64,000 bases of DNA from Herminiimonas arsenitoxidans (GCF_900130075.1 NZ_LT671418.1:620001-684000); one strand, 5' to 3'. Shown: positions 7,152 through 15,839, numbered from the stretch's first letter. Notes: generated from the sequence alone by a model not told the origin. Numbers and translations are program-made.

Positions 7152-7829
7152 ATGACAGATGAAGAAAATTTGGCTAGAGAACTTGAGGAGCGAAAGCGAC
7201 TATATGAACGTCATCGCGAAGAGCTCTCGAAGCGCCAAATTTCGAATGCCGAGAACTTAGACAAGTCGATCTTGACCTATTCTGCGGCTGGGCTGGCTCT
7301 ATCTTTGGGGTTTTTAAAAGACTTTATCCCGATTTCACAAGCTAAGTACGCTTGGACACTATACGGTTCTTGGGCATGTTTTACATTTGCAATTCTCATA
7401 GTAATTGCGTCGTATGTTGTAAGTCTGAAAGTCTTAAGGCTGCAGCTTGATAGAGCGGAACGCTACTATCTGGGACGCGAGGAATCCGCATGTAACGAAT
7501 CCCTTTGGTGGGATAAATGTGCTGACTTACTTAATCATTGGTTGTCTGCAGTCGCGTTTGGAGTTGCTCTTGTACTGACAATTTTTTTTGTATCAATAAA
7601 CTTAAGAGGTGCAAACATGGCTGAGAATAAAGTGACTAGAAGTATCGCTCAAGATGGCACAACAGGTTTAAGTATGCAGAAGGTGGTGCCCAGAACACAA
7701 ATCGTTGAAAGAGGCATTACTGGCATGCCAGTCCAAGCCGTCACCCCTCCGTCACCAGCAAATAATCAGAGCTCATCTCAGCAAGGTCAACGCGGTACAA
7801 GCACTTCTTCCGGCGGTGGGGGAAAATAA
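7152..7829 (+). CDS. Three-helix membrane protein with repeated GxTG motif tail
   Basis: A 225-aa protein. Residues 1-38 are charged and probably coiled coil. Hydrophobic segments lie at about 40-55, 68-92 and 130-149. The tail from 155 on is polar, Ser/Gly/Gln-rich and ends in a run of glycines. The tail carries two copies of a G-x-T-G-x2-M/V-Q motif also present in the 53-aa peptide just upstream (8-base gap), so the two are almost certainly one operon. Small membrane proteins of this shape are common as toxic effectors in defence units, but that is only analogy. The neighbouring integrase is on the opposite strand and ends 9 bases away. Confidence 0.65.
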   Translation: MTDEENLARELEERKRLYERHREELSKRQISNAENLDKSILTYSAAGLALSLGFLKDFIPISQAKYAWTLYGSWACFTFAILIVIASYVVSLKVLRLQLDRAERYYLGREESACNESLWWDKCADLLNHWLSAVAFGVALVLTIFFVSINLRGANMAENKVTRSIAQDGTTGLSMQKVVPRTQIVERGITGMPVQAVTPPSPANNQSSSQQGQRGTSTSSGGGGK

Positions 7830-7837
7830 TTTTGGAG

Positions 7838-8770
7838 CTATTCGCGACGCTCTAGCTGCTGTTGAATAAAGGGATTGTCAGCATCGATATAGCGTAATGC
7901 TGATTGCATATTCTTCCATCCAACATAGGTCATTAACGTTTTAATGTCCCAGCCATTGGCCATTGCCCAGGTTGCTAGCCCTCTTCTTAATGAGTGGCTA
8001 CTATAGAGTTCGCTTGAAACAACGCCGCAATCATGCAGGATCGAACGTAGCAGAGGCGCAATGCTGTCTATATGTATGCCCTTCTCACTAACATGCCCCC
8101 ACCGATCGATCGCTCGAAACGTGGGACCTTCAGTTAGTTGTGCTGCATTTTGCCAATTCAAATAAGCCTCTACAGGACATAGTTTCGATAATGCTGGCAC
8201 CTTAAAGGAGGTGCCTTTATATTGCCGATCACCTTTTGTGCGTGAGAGATAGCAAATCATGCCTTCTCCTGGAGAAGCAGTGATATTTTCTATTGTGAGT
8301 CTGGTCAATTCGTCGCTACGAAAGCCGCGCCAGAAGCCGAGCAATAAGAGGGCTTTGTTTCGTTTGAGCCGCAACGCTTGAGGTCGATTGTTAGTGCCCT
8401 CAGCGTCGTTGATTGCCTTATCCAGAGAGATGGCGACTTGTTCTAATTGTCCCAGCAACAGCGGTTTCGCCTGTTTTTCCTGGGTTGGATGAGAGGCCAA
8501 TATGCCGCGAAATACGCCGCGCACGACTGGTGCCTTGGTTGGATCTGGAAATCCTTGATCCGTATGCCATCGCGCTAGCGCTGCCAAACGCTGCCGCAAC
8601 GTGTTCGCCGATAAGGATTCGGCATAATCGGCGAGGTAGCGCGCAACACTATTGGCCGTCGCTGGCAAAAAACCACCCCACTCCACCTCGAAATGTTGAA
8701 CAGCTGCTTGATAGCTTTTCCGCGTGTTCTCACGCGTCGCAGCATGTAAGTATTGATCGACTTTATCCAT
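7838..8770 (-). CDS. Tyrosine recombinase / site-specific integrase
   Basis: A 310-aa recombinase of normal length. Residues 1-110 form the SAM-like DNA-binding core region (RENTRKSYQAAV onwards). In the catalytic domain the first Arg is in FWRGFRSDEL, the Lys in RTKGDRQ, the H-x-x-R in SHSLRRG and the nucleophile Tyr in ALRYID. The His/Trp position is GW in VGWKNM. All catalytic residues are present. It is transcribed away from the KfrA-like gene. Integrase plus KfrA-type DNA-binding protein is a familiar pair on integrative islands, so this may be the integrase of an older element. Confidence 0.85.
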   Translation of the reverse strand: MDKVDQYLHAATRENTRKSYQAAVQHFEVEWGGFLPATANSVARYLADYAESLSANTLRQRLAALARWHTDQGFPDPTKAPVVRGVFRGILASHPTQEKQAKPLLLGQLEQVAISLDKAINDAEGTNNRPQALRLKRNKALLLLGFWRGFRSDELTRLTIENITASPGEGMICYLSRTKGDRQYKGTSFKVPALSKLCPVEAYLNWQNAAQLTEGPTFRAIDRWGHVSEKGIHIDSIAPLLRSILHDCGVVSSELYSSHSLRRGLATWAMANGWDIKTLMTYVGWKNMQSALRYIDADNPFIQQQLERRE

Positions 8771-8843
8771 ATTCGTTGAGTGGTTAGCGAAAACGTTATT
8801 ACAGTTCGCATCATCAATTTAGGTCATGATTATCGCCATCACA

Positions 8844-8866
8844 CAGGATAATCATACATTATCCTG
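8844..8866. promoter_or_regulatory. Inverted repeat in the integrase/kfrA divergent region
   Basis: CAGGATAAT and ATTATCCTG form a perfect 9-bp inverted repeat with a 5-base spacer, between the divergent integrase and KfrA-like genes. A second palindrome of 14 bp (TATGTAATTACATA) lies at 8911-8924, just before the KfrA-like start. KfrA proteins bind operators and repress their own gene, so these are plausible binding sites. Confidence 0.5.
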
Positions 8867-8962
8867 TTTTATATTAATGGAAAATAAATATGACATGAAA
8901 TAATATATAGTATGTAATTACATATTACGTAATGCATTATCTTATTTATGGATGGAGTGATC

Positions 8963-9964
8963 ATGGCCCGCTCTGGGTTGTTAAAGTCGGATGTAAAAAA
9001 AGCTAGGGATTCGTTGCTCGCGCAGCAGATCAACCCGTCAGTGGATGCTGTGCGGGTCGCTCTGGGGAATACGGGGTCTAAGACAACTATTCATAAATAT
9101 CTCAAAGAGTTAGATGACGATACGACTAACCCCTCACCCACTATCAGTGAGTCGTTATTAGATTTGGTGGAGCGTCTGGCCGCGCAATTGCAGGCGGAAA
9201 CAGATTCTCAAGTAGACGAAATCCGTTCGCGGTTTAATGAGAAGGATCTCGAGCATGTCGCGGCAATTTCCGAGCAGCAGAATGCGATCGCGGCATTGAG
9301 CAGTCAGGTCCTGCAACTTGAATCTGATCTATCTCGTGAAAGAAACTCTGCAGCCGCAGTACAGGAACTCCTGCAGCAAGAGATGCTGGCCAGACATGCA
9401 GCGGATCAGCAAGTTGTTCACCTAAAGGAGCGCTTGGCGGAAAATGAATCTCATCGCCAATCCATCGAAGAGAAACATCTGCATGCGCGTGAGGCACTAG
9501 AACATTACCGACAATCAGTGAAAGAACAACGCGACCAGGATCAACGTCGGCATGAGCAACAGATTCAGCAGGTGCAGGCAGAGATGCGCCAACTGCAACA
9601 AAGCCTGGTAATTAAACAGGATGAGGTAACACGCTTGAATCAGGAAGGCGTTAGGCTAATAACCGATTTGTCACATGCTCAAAAATCGGTTTATGAACAG
9701 CAGACTTATGGACGACAGCTAGAACAAAAACTGGAAGCATTGCCGGTGATCCAGCAGCAGCACTATGTTCTTGTGATTAAACTAGAGGAGAAAGATATGC
9801 AGCTCAAGGAGCTTACGACTCAGATATCCGATGCAATAAACCGAGCTGCGGAATTGAGCAAGGATATTCATCGACTGGAATTAGAGTTAGCTAGCGCTAA
9901 CGCGACCATTGCGGTTCAAGAAGCGACTAATGAACACTTTCGTGCGCATTTAGAACGGCAATGA
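8963..9964 (+). CDS. KfrA-type DNA-binding coiled-coil protein
   Basis: The N-terminal domain (MARSGLLKSDVKKARDSLL to TTIHKYLKEL) matches the plasmid KfrA_N family, a helix-turn-helix DNA-binding domain. From about residue 65 to the end the protein is a long coiled coil rich in Gln, Glu, Arg and Ala. The ATG at 8963 is preferred: it has GGAG six bases upstream and matches the family start, while the ATG at 8948 adds five residues. KfrA proteins are autorepressors with a nucleoid- or partition-associated role on plasmids. On islands they usually sit by the integrase, as here. Confidence 0.82.
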   Translation: MARSGLLKSDVKKARDSLLAQQINPSVDAVRVALGNTGSKTTIHKYLKELDDDTTNPSPTISESLLDLVERLAAQLQAETDSQVDEIRSRFNEKDLEHVAAISEQQNAIAALSSQVLQLESDLSRERNSAAAVQELLQQEMLARHAADQQVVHLKERLAENESHRQSIEEKHLHAREALEHYRQSVKEQRDQDQRRHEQQIQQVQAEMRQLQQSLVIKQDEVTRLNQEGVRLITDLSHAQKSVYEQQTYGRQLEQKLEALPVIQQQHYVLVIKLEEKDMQLKELTTQISDAINRAAELSKDIHRLELELASANATIAVQEATNEHFRAHLERQ

Positions 9965-9986
9965 ACATCAAAACCAGGGAGTTTGC

Positions 9987-10124
9987 ATGGCAATCGCATT
10001 GAAATTATTCGATGAACTCATTGATCTCGCCAAACCATAGGCCGTGGTTGAAAATCGTCCAGCTCCAAAACAGATCGAATATTGGGCTGGCCTCAGAAAA
10101 GCGGAGGGCGATAGGTTTGACTAA
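9987..10124 (+). pseudogene. Decayed ParD-like gene
   Basis: Translation from ATG 9987 gives LKLFDELIDLAKP, then an in-frame TAG at 10038, then continues as QIEYWAGLRKAEG to a stop at 10122. Both parts match the intact ParD-like protein at 4570-4791. The internal stop replaces one codon. The 3' end overlaps the SMR gene on the other strand. Confidence 0.7.
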
Positions 10125-10530
10125 CGATGTGCGCCTCTAGCTGAACGCAGGCATCTGATTTCGACCCAAACCGTACATTCCACACGCTTCTGGAAATATC
10201 AATGAGCCGGCTCTTTGACATCAGGTTAATAACGAGCACGCCTGAAATAATCAGCCCAATTCCTATCAATGCGGGCATATCGAGGGCCTGTTTGTGAAAC
10301 ACCCATCCGGCTATAGAGATGAGAACGATGCCCGCACCAGCCCATATGGCATATGAAATGTTGGTTGGCAAAGTCTTCAAGGCTACAGATAAAAAGTAGA
10401 ACGAGACTGCATATCCAATCACCACAATTACGCTGGGAAGCAGCTTGCTGAATCCGTTCGATGACTTCAGTGTTGTAGTTGCAACTACTTCTGCCGGGAT
10501 GGTCACAGTCAAAGGAATATAAGGTGACAT
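10093..10530 (-). CDS. SMR family multidrug efflux protein (EmrE/QacE-like)
   Basis: A four-helix small multidrug resistance protein. The conserved Glu of helix 1 is in the IPAEVVATTTLK segment, and SYAIWAGAGIVLI in helix 3 matches EmrE. Such proteins export quaternary ammonium compounds and cationic dyes in exchange for protons. The usual family length is about 110 aa, but this one runs to 145 with a C-terminal tail beginning SVWNVRFGSKSDAC. That tail looks like read-through into unrelated sequence after loss of the original stop. The gene follows the TetR gene by 1 base, so the two form an operon. Confidence 0.82.
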   Translation of the reverse strand: MSPYIPLTVTIPAEVVATTTLKSSNGFSKLLPSVIVVIGYAVSFYFLSVALKTLPTNISYAIWAGAGIVLISIAGWVFHKQALDMPALIGIGLIISGVLVINLMSKSRLIDISRSVWNVRFGSKSDACVQLEAHIVSQTYRPPLF

Positions 10531-10531
10531 C

Positions 10532-11077
10532 TTAGTTTCTTTCGATTAAATCCAACATGAGTTTATAGGCTGCGTTTGCGGCTTTTCGCTCTATTGGTGG
10601 TCCGATAACGTGGCTGTACCACAGCCCATCTGAGAACATCCTGCAGGCTAAATGTATATCTTTATTGATTGAGTCCGCCTCGCTCATTGCGCTGGTGTAA
10701 TCCGCCCATTCCGCTAAGTACTTCTCTTCGCTAATAGCGAGCAAGGTAATGGCACGGCCAATTATCTGCACTCGCTCGCCCCCTTGCATGGCCAATCGCA
10801 TGTAAGTACGGATGTGTTGTGCAGGCCCAGCTGGCTCCTCTTTAAGCACTTCCTCGTAGTCGACCGCGAATGCCTCAAAAACCCGTTCAAACAAGCCATC
10901 TATTAGCTGCGCCTTGGTTCGGAAGTGATGCTGCAGACCTCCTTTCGAAATTCCAAGCCTTTGGAGAACGCGCTCTTGCGTCAATAAGGCAAAGCCGTCG
11001 GCAAGCAGCACCTCTTGAGTTGCATCGAGAATACGTTCACGTAGCAAATCAGGTTGTCGAGTTCGTGTAGATGTCAT
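10532..11077 (-). CDS. TetR family transcriptional repressor
   Basis: A 181-aa regulator with an N-terminal helix-turn-helix (RERILDATQEVL, then RLGISKGGLQHHFRTKAQLIDGLF) typical of TetR proteins, and a helical ligand-binding C-terminal domain. It is encoded directly upstream of the SMR pump and probably represses both genes until a substrate binds. An inverted repeat just before its start codon is the likely operator. Confidence 0.88.
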   Translation of the reverse strand: MTSTRTRQPDLLRERILDATQEVLLADGFALLTQERVLQRLGISKGGLQHHFRTKAQLIDGLFERVFEAFAVDYEEVLKEEPAGPAQHIRTYMRLAMQGGERVQIIGRAITLLAISEEKYLAEWADYTSAMSEADSINKDIHLACRMFSDGLWYSHVIGPPIERKAANAAYKLMLDLIERN

Positions 11078-11081
11078 GTTA

Positions 11082-11101
11082 CAATCCGTCTGGATGGATT
11101 G
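11082..11101. promoter_or_regulatory. Probable TetR operator
   Basis: CAATCC...GGATTG, a 20-bp imperfect palindrome (8 of 10 positions paired), lies 4 bases upstream of the TetR start codon. A further half site CCAATCCATTCGG follows at about 11119. Position and symmetry fit autorepression of the TetR-SMR operon. Confidence 0.6.
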
Positions 11102-11222
11102 TTATTGTACATCGAACCAATCCATTCGGTAAGTATTAGCCGCCCTATCAGTAAAAAATCCTGCGTTCAGGGCGACATAGCAAGGAAGTAAGACTTTACC
11201 CCCCTTTTTTTAGAGGTACGAG

Positions 11223-11387
11223 ATGCATGAAGCAAACAAACTGCTCCTGTTACTGACATGCGTAACAGTTCCACTAGTTTTATTGAGTCACCTGATAGCA
11301 ATTTGGTACTTGGGCGTTATGCAACGACAACGCTCTCAAATCTCAGCGAAAGTGGATACAAAAGCCGATTTGTTCGATGCAATTTAA
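11223..11387 (+). CDS. Small single-pass membrane protein, 54 aa
   Basis: An ORF with an AGAGGTACGAG site before the ATG. The product has one hydrophobic helix at about residues 7-31 (LLLLLTCVTVPLVLLSHL) and a polar basic tail. The family is not recognised. It lies between the TetR operator and an oxidoreductase pseudogene, with no clear partner, so coding status is uncertain. Confidence 0.4.
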   Translation: MHEANKLLLLLTCVTVPLVLLSHLIAIWYLGVMQRQRSQISAKVDTKADLFDAI

Positions 11388-11451
11388 GTCCGACGTAGTT
11401 TGAGAAACTAAGTCTGTAGAGACATTAATAGCGAAATGAAGCGAGGAAAAC

Positions 11452-11921
11452 ATGATTTTGATTACCGGAGCGAATGGCCAATTAGGAAGATTGGTCATTG
11501 AGAAGTTACTGCAAGACATTCCTGCGAAGATGATAGTTGCAGCCGTTCGCCATCCAGAGAAAGCCCATGACCTTAGATTATGCAGAAACGGCCGCAGTTG
11601 TGTTGACCTTAAAATCCGTTAAGCCAATCTACGAACTGTCCGGGGATAATAGCTTCACACTGAAAGATGTGGCTTCTGAATTGTCCAATCAGTCCGGCAA
11701 AAAGGTCGACTACCTTGACCTGCCCGAACAAGAGTATCAATCACTATTGCTTAACTATGGCCTTCCCGAAGGTGTCGCCGCTACCATTGGCAATGGCAGA
11801 CACTGGCGCTGCCAACGGTGATGTATATAGCGAGTCTAGGGATTTGGCAGAGCTAATAGGAAGAAGTACTACGCCACTATCAAAAGTTGTTTCTGAAGCT
11901 CTTGACGCTGCGCGAAGCTGA
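11452..11921 (+). pseudogene. Remnant of NAD(P)H:quinone oxidoreductase (QorB/NmrA-like)
   Basis: The start is intact (ILITGANGQLGRLVIEKLL, the NAD(P)-binding loop) but leads to a stop within 60 residues. Downstream in another frame comes the C-terminal half (SFTLKDVASELSNQSGKKVDYLDL). The last part (RDLAELIGRSTTPLSKVV) is in a third frame. The middle of the roughly 285-aa protein is missing, so the gene has an internal deletion and frameshifts. Confidence 0.75.
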
Positions 11922-12070
11922 TTACTCCTTCATGGTTCAGCAGCCGGACATTTTCAATGAAATAGAGATGTCCGCTTTTGGCCGATAGCAGCCGTCTGCG
12001 TCCGCCCCTAAGCGAACATTCCTTGTGGTGCCATGTGCACTAACGGTCTAGAATTTCAGATGTGATTAGG

Positions 12071-12602
12071 CTAACCCTCCCCGCCTCTCCAAGTCCCAGC
12101 TTTATCTACCCCTGAGACAAAAGTGGAAAAATCGCGGGATGGCTTGCCCAAAACAGTTGCTACATCACGCGATATTTTGTCCAGCTTTCCCTTGGAGATA
12201 TCTTCGTAAGCGGAACTTAGCATATATGCCCAATCAGCCAACACGCCTTGCGCAATCTGCTCAGTGACATACGTCTCCGGAGAGAGAGAAATATATTTGA
12301 GTTCGCAGCCTGCGCCGCGGTTTATTTCATCGGCAATTTCGTCAAAGTTCATTAAGCGTGGACCGGTAAGTTCATAGTTTTTTTCCAACAAGCCGGTCGT
12401 CCGTCAAGACAGCGACGGCAACATCGGCGATATCGTCTGCATCCACAAATGCTTCCTTACCACTGCCCGCTGGTATTCGCAGCTCACCTGAAAGTACTGC
12501 GGGTAGAAGGAAATCTTCACTGAAATTTTGAAAGAGCCAACGCAGCCTTAGACTGACAAGGTTCAAACCTGCATTGACGATGTGCTGTTCGGCTGCACGC
12601 AT
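12071..12602 (-). pseudogene. Frameshifted NmrA-like oxidoreductase remnant
   Basis: Two overlapping frames together give the C-terminal two thirds of an SDR/NmrA-type protein. The first (12372-12602) carries LRLRWLFQNFSEDFL and EAFVDADDIADVAVAVL; the second (12071-12391) carries YELTGPRLMNFDEIADEI and ends DFSTFV. They must be joined by a frameshift at about 12375-12390. The N-terminal nucleotide-binding part is absent. It is convergent with the similar remnant at 11452-11921. Confidence 0.7.
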
Positions 12603-12728
12603 GGATTGAGAGAATTCACTTCAACGTCGACGATCACAAATATCAATAACAGCAAAAAGCGATGCTGATAAATAACGCCGTCAGCAATACATAATATAAA
12701 TTATCGTTGGAACTTCCAAATATCATTG

Positions 12729-14129
12729 TTAATCATTTGGAAAAGTTAGAGTAAAACAAGTCAGTTCGTTTATCTTACTTGTTGCATCAGCCTTTCCGCT
12801 GTGCAGCAGCATAATCGATTGCACTATCGCCAAGCCTAAACCAGTAGACGATGCAGAGTTTGAGCGCGCAGTATCAGCTCGGTAAAAACGATCAAATAGC
12901 CTAGGTATGTGTTCTTCATCAATTCCAACTCCTGGATTGGTAACGCTCACAATTGACCCAGAAAGTATTGGCTCAGCACGCAAGCTGATCGTGCCTCCAA
13001 TAGGTGTGTAACGTATCGCATTTGCCATAAGGTTACTTATAGCCCGTCGCAATAGAACCGCATCTGCATAAATACTCCCGCTTCCACTGACCGTAATTAG
13101 CACACCCGCCTCCTCTGCTACACCTTCAAAATAATCAGCGATCCGTTGCAATTGCTCTACTGAATTAATTTCTTTTTTGTTGACAGTAACCTGAGTATGC
13201 TCTGCACGAGCAAGAAAAAGCATACTCTCGACCATATGGGCCAGCCGCTCATACTCTTCAATATTCGAAATCATTAAACTTTGGTAGTCATCCGTAGTTC
13301 GCGCTTTCGTCAACGCGACTTGCGTTTGAACCATCAGATTATTTAAAGGAGTACGCAAATCATGAGCTAAATCTGCAGAAAACTGATTTAATCTTTGAAA
13401 GCTACTGCTCAGTCTGTCCAGCATGGCATTAAATGCCTGTACTAACTCATGCAGTTCCTGTGGCGCTGAATCTATGTCCAGGTGTGTATCCAATCGATGA
13501 ACAGTGATGGAGCGAGCTTTACTGGCGATGGTCCGTATCGGACGCAATCCTTGATGCACCAACAGATATCCTAGAAGCGCTGCTAAGAGCGTGCCGCTTA
13601 TAGCTGCCCCCCATACCTCGACTCGATATGCATCCAATAATTCCATGCGATCGGAGGTCGTGCGCGCGACAATAATTTTCAATTGTTCACCGCTACGCAA
13701 TTTTGCTTTAGCTGAAATCGCACGTGCAGTTAGACCTGTAGAGGTCAGTATCGATTTGATAGATGCTCTGGTTGCGGACTCATTAATCGGAAGTGCATAG
13801 ATTTGAGGTAACGTACCTTGGTCAGTATTTGTATGTAAAACAATGCTGCCTTGACTATCCTTTAACAATACAATCAACTTGTCATGATTGGCAGATGCGT
13901 CCAAGAAAAAGTGTGGATCTTGTTGGATAGAAGCGACCGATTCTGTTTCTTCTGCAATGTGCTGCATTAACCCTATCTTTCCGATTAATTCTTGATCGTC
14001 ACGCGATTCCAGTTCGCTAGATAGCGCGCGGTATAAATAGGTACCAACACCCGTGAAGATAAAAATCGACACAAGACAAAATAAAATACCAAATCGTGTT
14101 GTTAAAGACATTCTTCGCAAGAACTTCAT
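12729..14129 (-). CDS. Heavy-metal sensor histidine kinase (CusS/CopS-like)
   Basis: A 466-aa sensor kinase with an N-terminal membrane helix (about 12-32), a periplasmic domain, a second helix (about 175-195), a HAMP segment, the H-box HDLRTPLNN, the N-box [11 protein letters not shown] and the G-box TGLGLAI. The length and layout fit heavy-metal sensor kinases. It overlaps the response regulator gene upstream by ATGA. It would sense periplasmic metal and phosphorylate the regulator. It is a paralogue of the CopS at 42394-43770, so the window holds two such systems. Confidence 0.9.
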   Translation of the reverse strand: MKFLRRMSLTTRFGILFCLVSIFIFTGVGTYLYRALSSELESRDDQELIGKIGLMQHIAEETESVASIQQDPHFFLDASANHDKLIVLLKDSQGSIVLHTNTDQGTLPQIYALPINESATRASIKSILTSTGLTARAISAKAKLRSGEQLKIIVARTTSDRMELLDAYRVEVWGAAISGTLLAALLGYLLVHQGLRPIRTIASKARSITVHRLDTHLDIDSAPQELHELVQAFNAMLDRLSSSFQRLNQFSADLAHDLRTPLNNLMVQTQVALTKARTTDDYQSLMISNIEEYERLAHMVESMLFLARAEHTQVTVNKKEINSVEQLQRIADYFEGVAEEAGVLITVSGSGSIYADAVLLRRAISNLMANAIRYTPIGGTISLRAEPILSGSIVSVTNPGVGIDEEHIPRLFDRFYRADTARSNSASSTGLGLAIVQSIMLLHSGKADATSKINELTCFTLTFPND

Positions 14130-14797
14130 TGTCGCTCCTCTAGTACATATCCAATACCTCGCACCGTTTGAATAAGCTTGCGTGAATATGGATCGTCTAG
14201 TTTCGCTCTCAAACGACGTACCGCGACATCAACAACATTCGTATCGCTATCGAAATTCATATCCCATACTTGAGATGCGATTAATGAGCGGGACAAAACC
14301 TCACCCTGACGTTTTGCTAAAAGATGAAGCAAGGAAAATTCCTTGCCTGTTAAATCGATGCGCTCGCCATTGCGAATGACGCGACGCCTTAACACATCAA
14401 TTACCATGTCCGATATTTCAATCACATCGGACTCACGTGTCGGGCCTCTACGCAGCAAGGTGCGCACTCTTGCGATTAGCTCCATAAAAGAGAATGGTTT
14501 GACAAGATAATCATCTGCCCCCAGCTCCAGACCTTTGACCCTATCTTCTATGTCATCCCGTGCAGTTAGAAAAAGTACCGTTGTGTCACGTGTTTTACGC
14601 AGCTCTTGCAGTAGTTGCCAGCCGTTGAGTTTGGGTAGCATGACGTCGAGGACAATCAGGTCATACGACTCGTGTAAAGCTTGATGCAATCCATCGGTCC
14701 CGGTTTGCGCCCAATCGACGATAAATCCCGCTTCGCTCAATCCTTTGCGCAAGTACTCCCCTGCCTTCACCTCATCTTCGACTAATAGGATACGCAT
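14126..14797 (-). CDS. Heavy-metal response regulator (CusR/CopR-like, OmpR family)
   Basis: A 223-aa two-domain regulator. The receiver domain has the phospho-acceptor Asp in [14 protein letters not shown] and the Lys in [10 protein letters not shown]; the C-terminal winged helix is of OmpR/PhoB type ([18 protein letters not shown]). It is very close to the CopR at 41702-42394. The two-gene operon is divergent from a DUF4148 gene, and the shared intergenic region carries a perfect 16-bp palindrome that is its likely binding site. Confidence 0.92.
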   Translation of the reverse strand: MRILLVEDEVKAGEYLRKGLSEAGFIVDWAQTGTDGLHQALHESYDLIVLDVMLPKLNGWQLLQELRKTRDTTVLFLTARDDIEDRVKGLELGADDYLVKPFSFMELIARVRTLLRRGPTRESDVIEISDMVIDVLRRRVIRNGERIDLTGKEFSLLHLLAKRQGEVLSRSLIASQVWDMNFDSDTNVVDVAVRRLRAKLDDPYSRKLIQTVRGIGYVLEERQ

Positions 14798-14853
14798 AGA
14801 TCATTTTCTCCATGAATGAAAGGTGATTATCTCGGATTGAAAGCGGATGTTGA

Positions 14854-14869
14854 ATTACAAATTTGTAAT
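14854..14869. promoter_or_regulatory. CusR/CopR-type box (copy 1)
   Basis: ATTACAAATTTGTAAT is a perfect 16-bp palindrome in the region between the response regulator and the DUF4148 gene. The same pattern occurs at 41599-41614 and 50733-50748. It fits the known cop/cus box type recognised by CusR-like regulators. Confidence 0.7.
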
Positions 14870-14998
14870 GATGCTGTCATGTCTGTGTGCGCGATCACTT
14901 TATAAAATTCATTCATCGATACATTGAATAGCCAAACGGTTTAATCAATTTATCGCAGACTTTTTAAGTGGTTATCACTCTAACTTTGGAGAAATAAA

Positions 14999-15316
14999 AT
15001 GAAATCCATCACCCAAAAAACGATCTTCGCGTTGACTCTTTCCGTCGCATCAGCTGCCGTTTTTTCGCAATCTGCGTTCGCCGGTGAATCTAACTATCCA
15101 GTACTGACGCAAACCGGACCAGCGAAAACGAAGGCCCAGGTGCAAGCAGAACTGCGTGAAGCACGGGCTAACGGGCAGATGGATGTTCCCGATAGTGCCT
15201 ACCCAATTTTGGCGCCATCAAAATCAACAAAAACGCGCGACCAAGTCAAAGCAGAATTGAAGCAAGCTCAAACTAGCGAAGAGTTACAAAAATTTGAAAG
15301 AAAATATGGCGGATAA
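14999..15316 (+). CDS. Periplasmic DUF4148 family protein (copy 1)
   Basis: A 105-aa protein with a signal peptide (cleavage probably after SAFA, about residue 28). It has two copies of a short unit: SNYPVLTQTGPAKTKAQVQAEL and a second ending KSTKTRDQVKAELKQA. This is the DUF4148 pattern, frequent in Burkholderiales and often linked with metal or stress genes. A paralogue is encoded at 50893-51243. The two upstream regions are similar too, including the palindromic box and the sequence AACTTTGGAGAA before the start codon. It is probably induced by copper or a related metal. Confidence 0.78.
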   Translation: MKSITQKTIFALTLSVASAAVFSQSAFAGESNYPVLTQTGPAKTKAQVQAELREARANGQMDVPDSAYPILAPSKSTKTRDQVKAELKQAQTSEELQKFERKYGG

Positions 15317-15339
15317 ATTTTAGAATAAATAGCAAAACT

Positions 15340-15362
15340 TGGCCCTGCGGGGCCATTTTTTT
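15340..15362 (+). terminator. Rho-independent terminator after DUF4148 gene
   Basis: A TGGCCC/GGGCCA stem with a 4-base loop followed by seven T residues, 24 bases after the DUF4148 stop codon. Confidence 0.85.
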
Positions 15363-15413
15363 GCTGACATTCTTAGGGCTAGCATAACAACGTCGCCAAT
15401 TACATAAACATCG

Positions 15414-15839
15414 CTACTTAAGATTCTTGAAAAGTTCATTTAACTCTTTGTAAGTACCAATGGCTTGCTCCATTGCAAATTGATAACGAATAGCCGTGCC
15501 TATAAATACGGCTCGTTCCGTATCTACCTCAACAGTATTCCCATCAATGCTTTGCTGAGACGGCGTGCGATACAAAAGTTGAGGTATTAAATCATTACCT
15601 ACCTGTGAAGGTGGCAATGACATTACTGAAGGCATCTTTTCAGGCTTAGCCAAGGCTCGGTTTAGGGCCGCGTTGAAATCAATATCACGTGCTTTATAGT
15701 TAGGCGTATCAGCATTTGCGATATTAGAGGCAACAATTTCTAATCGCTTGCTAAATAACCGTACTGAAGTTTCCCAAAACCGGTCATCCGAACTACGGTT
15801 CACAACGGGTATATGGCCTTTGCTTGTAATCCCTTCCAT
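15414..15839 (-). CDS. flgB: Orphan flagellar basal-body rod protein FlgB
   Basis: A full-length FlgB homologue. It has the conserved N-terminal rod motif NIANADTPNYKARDIDF, the middle EVDTERAVF block and a C-terminal helix ending in LKNLK. FlgB forms the proximal rod of the flagellum and normally lies in the flgBCDEFG operon; no other flagellar gene is near. The start at 15839 has AAGGAG upstream and is preferred over 15866. It may be a horizontally moved copy, perhaps now with another use or none. The reading frame is intact, so recent function is likely. Confidence 0.85.
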   Translation of the reverse strand: MEGITSKGHIPVVNRSSDDRFWETSVRLFSKRLEIVASNIANADTPNYKARDIDFNAALNRALAKPEKMPSVMSLPPSQVGNDLIPQLLYRTPSQQSIDGNTVEVDTERAVFIGTAIRYQFAMEQAIGTYKELNELFKNLK

